Below, piece by piece: positions 62,017-64,000 of a stretch of DNA of 64,000 nt. Under the pieces are notes generated by a model. It was not told the origin of the DNA. It was given only the letters and a program-made list of their open reading frames with translations, and ran no database searches. Origin of the DNA: Pardosa pseudoannulata (Eukaryota > Arthropoda > Arachnida > Araneae > Lycosidae); assembly GCA_032207245.1 (NCBI GenBank), contig CM063499.1, forward strand, positions 81,823,249 to 81,887,248. Reading direction: 5' to 3'. How positions within the stretch are numbered: the stretch's first letter is position 1; each line of letters starts with the position of its first letter. The position numbers and the translations under genes are program-made.

Positions 62017-63208
62017 CAGGGTTCCCAGAACGAAAATTAAGGACTTTCTAAGGACCAAAGTAACTTTTTATAAGGACCTACTTGAAATACACAACATAAC
62101 GGCATAAACCCTATCTCCTGAGGAACAAATTTTACTGATTATGAACCAGACAAGGCATGTTCAATAAATGCCCTACAATATTTCAGAATTCAGTTTTTAA
62201 AAATGCCTAAAAATTAATATAAGATAAATCTATTGGACAAAAACTAATTTTGAAAAATGTACATCTAAAGTTTTTTGAGTGATCAAACTAAAAATAAACT
62301 GTGTAGAGAGACGAGACTCTTATTTATGCGAAAGGCCGTTGTTAAATAATAAGAGTTGGAAAAAAACAAATTTTGAAAATAGTTTTTAGTGATCAAACTA
62401 AATATAAGTTGTGAATAAAATATAATATTATAAACATTACTTTCTCAGGTTTAAAAATGACTCTGATATGTGTGTGTGTGTATATACTGGCTGATTATAC
62501 CCAACGTTGATTGAGAAAGAAGAAAGTTTTAGATTTTTTATCACATTTAATGCAAGGAAAATTAAACTTCCATAAGTCACTGAAATATCTACAAACCCTC
62601 ATCCTCCATACTTTGTTTAATTAAAATCTGCAGGACTGTTAGCTATTAGGAAAGGCCAGCTGACTTTATTCTTTAAACCTTTTCAGTACAAAAAGATTAT
62701 TTGTCAAACAAATTTTCTAGCTGATGACCATAAAAAGTACTCATAAACTAAAAGTATTTTCATATTTTTTTAAGAATATCAAGGAAAGGAATTCTGAATT
62801 ACTACAGTATAACACTAAAAACATATATGTATTTGAAGATTTTTATTAATACTGCACTTTTGGCTAGAAAATGTAAAAGAATGTTGTGAACATTAACAAA
62901 TATTTTATATATTCTAAATATATATATTCTTTGAACAGTAGTTATCACCTGTACTGGCGTTCTTAGAACTGGTTTTGGGCAAATATAACTACAAACTTAC
63001 AAAACTAGAAAGTTAGGAGAATACGGCTAAAACTGATAGAAAGTGAAGAAAGCAGATAGCATCAATGGAGAAATCGATCAAGTTCCAATTTAAAAATTAA
63101 GGAGTTTTTAAGGACCTTTGACAAAAATTAAGTAGTTTTAAGGGCCCTTAAATATGAAAGCTAAAATTAAGGAGTTCTTAAAAACTTTTAAGGACTGTGG
63201 GAACCCTG
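62017..63208. mobile_element. CAGGGTTCCCA family element
   Basis: Left CAGGGTTCCCAGAACG (a short internal deletion removes CTCTTTTTCC), right ACTGTGGGAACCCTG; direct repeats TATATT on both sides (62011-62016, 63209-63214; 5 or 6 bp). A (TG)n tract sits at the usual internal site near 62470. Confidence 0.85.
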
Positions 63209-63549
63209 TATATTATCACTGACTGCTCATTCTTACATTTCAATTTTACTGTTCTAAGAAGGTATTAATTTAAAATCCTAAGAAAATATGAGAAAGGACC
63301 AATATGAAAGTATAAATATTATGTTTATATTAAATAATGGTTTTTACAGAAATAACATGGCAAGAAAAATAAAGATAATTGATGTCAAAGGAAAATAAAT
63401 TAAAAGAGCTCCTGAATTTGTTTAATCCTAAAAATGCTATCCTATTCTTGTTGAATGTTGTTACTACTGATATATCTGCAAGATGTAACTTAAAAAAAAA
63501 AAAAAAAATATTTAAAAGAAAGGAAAGACAAGTAATGCATATGCTTTGA

Positions 63550-63553
<4 letters not shown>

Positions 63554-63605
<52 letters not shown>
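63554..63605. repeat. Poly(A) tract, about 52 bp
   Basis: Near-pure A run; a shorter A run lies near 63492. Possibly the tail of an old retroposon; no body recognised. Confidence 0.9.
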
Positions 63606-63607
<2 letters not shown>

Positions 63608-64000
63608 TGAAGTTTAAAGTTATTTTCAACTTTTGAGTTTATTATTTTAAGTACCCTAATTTCCTACATATAATACGCCGTGGTGTATAATCTGCAGGTG
63701 TAAATTTCATAATATTTTCAGAGAAAAAATATCGTATAACCCGCAGATTAAATTTCTACTTAAATTTCATGTGATTCAAGGAAATGTGTAATAAAAAAGT
63801 GTTATATCATCTAGTGTTAAAATTTTTTTAATTTAAGCTCTTTTCTTAATGATAACATTTTCATTAAATTAAAAAAATAATTTAACAAAGTGAAAATTTG
63901 GATAGACTTAAAGTATTTTATATTTAACAACATTAAGAATGATTCAAATAAATTGTACAAACGCATGTTTAAATAAAAAAGATGTTAAAATTTTTAATTC

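Noticed and set aside
63330..63629. 99-residue frame with a poly-Phe run
   Set aside because: Produced by the poly(A) tract; the LADISVVTTFNKNRIAF part lacks a donor and recognisable homology.

Overview
This is an animal nuclear genomic window: strongly AT-rich, with small exons separated by long introns full of transposons, tRNA-derived SINEs and (AT)n microsatellites. No bacterial-style gene is present. The gene content and repeat style fit an arthropod, possibly a chelicerate such as a spider, but that placement is inference only.

The dominant feature is one complete gene on the minus strand, positions 510 to 49988: an EXOC5/Sec10 exocyst subunit in 17 coding exons. The exons join in phase with GT...AG introns into an open frame of 735 codons plus stop (human EXOC5 is about 708 residues). 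The largest intron, 40012-49910, lies between a 26-codon first exon and the first conserved exon. The 3' end of the gene is at the left edge of the window and its promoter lies above 49988. Two further minus-strand exons near 61.3-61.6 kb belong to a second, unidentified gene that probably continues beyond the window.

Almost everything else is mobile DNA, mostly inside EXOC5 introns: hAT elements with 8-bp target duplications (21.6, 24.1, 34.2, 45.2 kb), THAP/P-like deletion derivatives (24.1-26.2 and 58.8-59.6 kb), a piggyBac transposase remnant (9.0-10.3 kb), mariner-like elements (36.2 and 57.8 kb), a pogo/Tigger-like MITE (54.5 kb), a TTAA element (40.2 kb), non-autonomous Helitrons (20.2, 43.4, 44.6 kb), LINE reverse-transcriptase fragments (41.7, 47.9, 51.9 kb), a SINE family, and a numerous family with CAGGGTTCCCA termini and apparent 5-bp target duplications.

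The most informative structures are: insertions whose pre-insertion site is preserved in a sister copy in the same window; a tandem duplication at 42.7-45.9 kb carrying filled and empty hAT sites; a three-level nest (SINE in a DNA transposon in a piggyBac gene); a hAT inserted exactly at the terminal 8 bp of a P-like element; a truncated copy of EXOC5 exon 2 inside intron 1; and two THAP remnants that both carry a stop at the same conserved tryptophan codon. I found no convincing unknown protein system; the novelty here is in repeat architecture.
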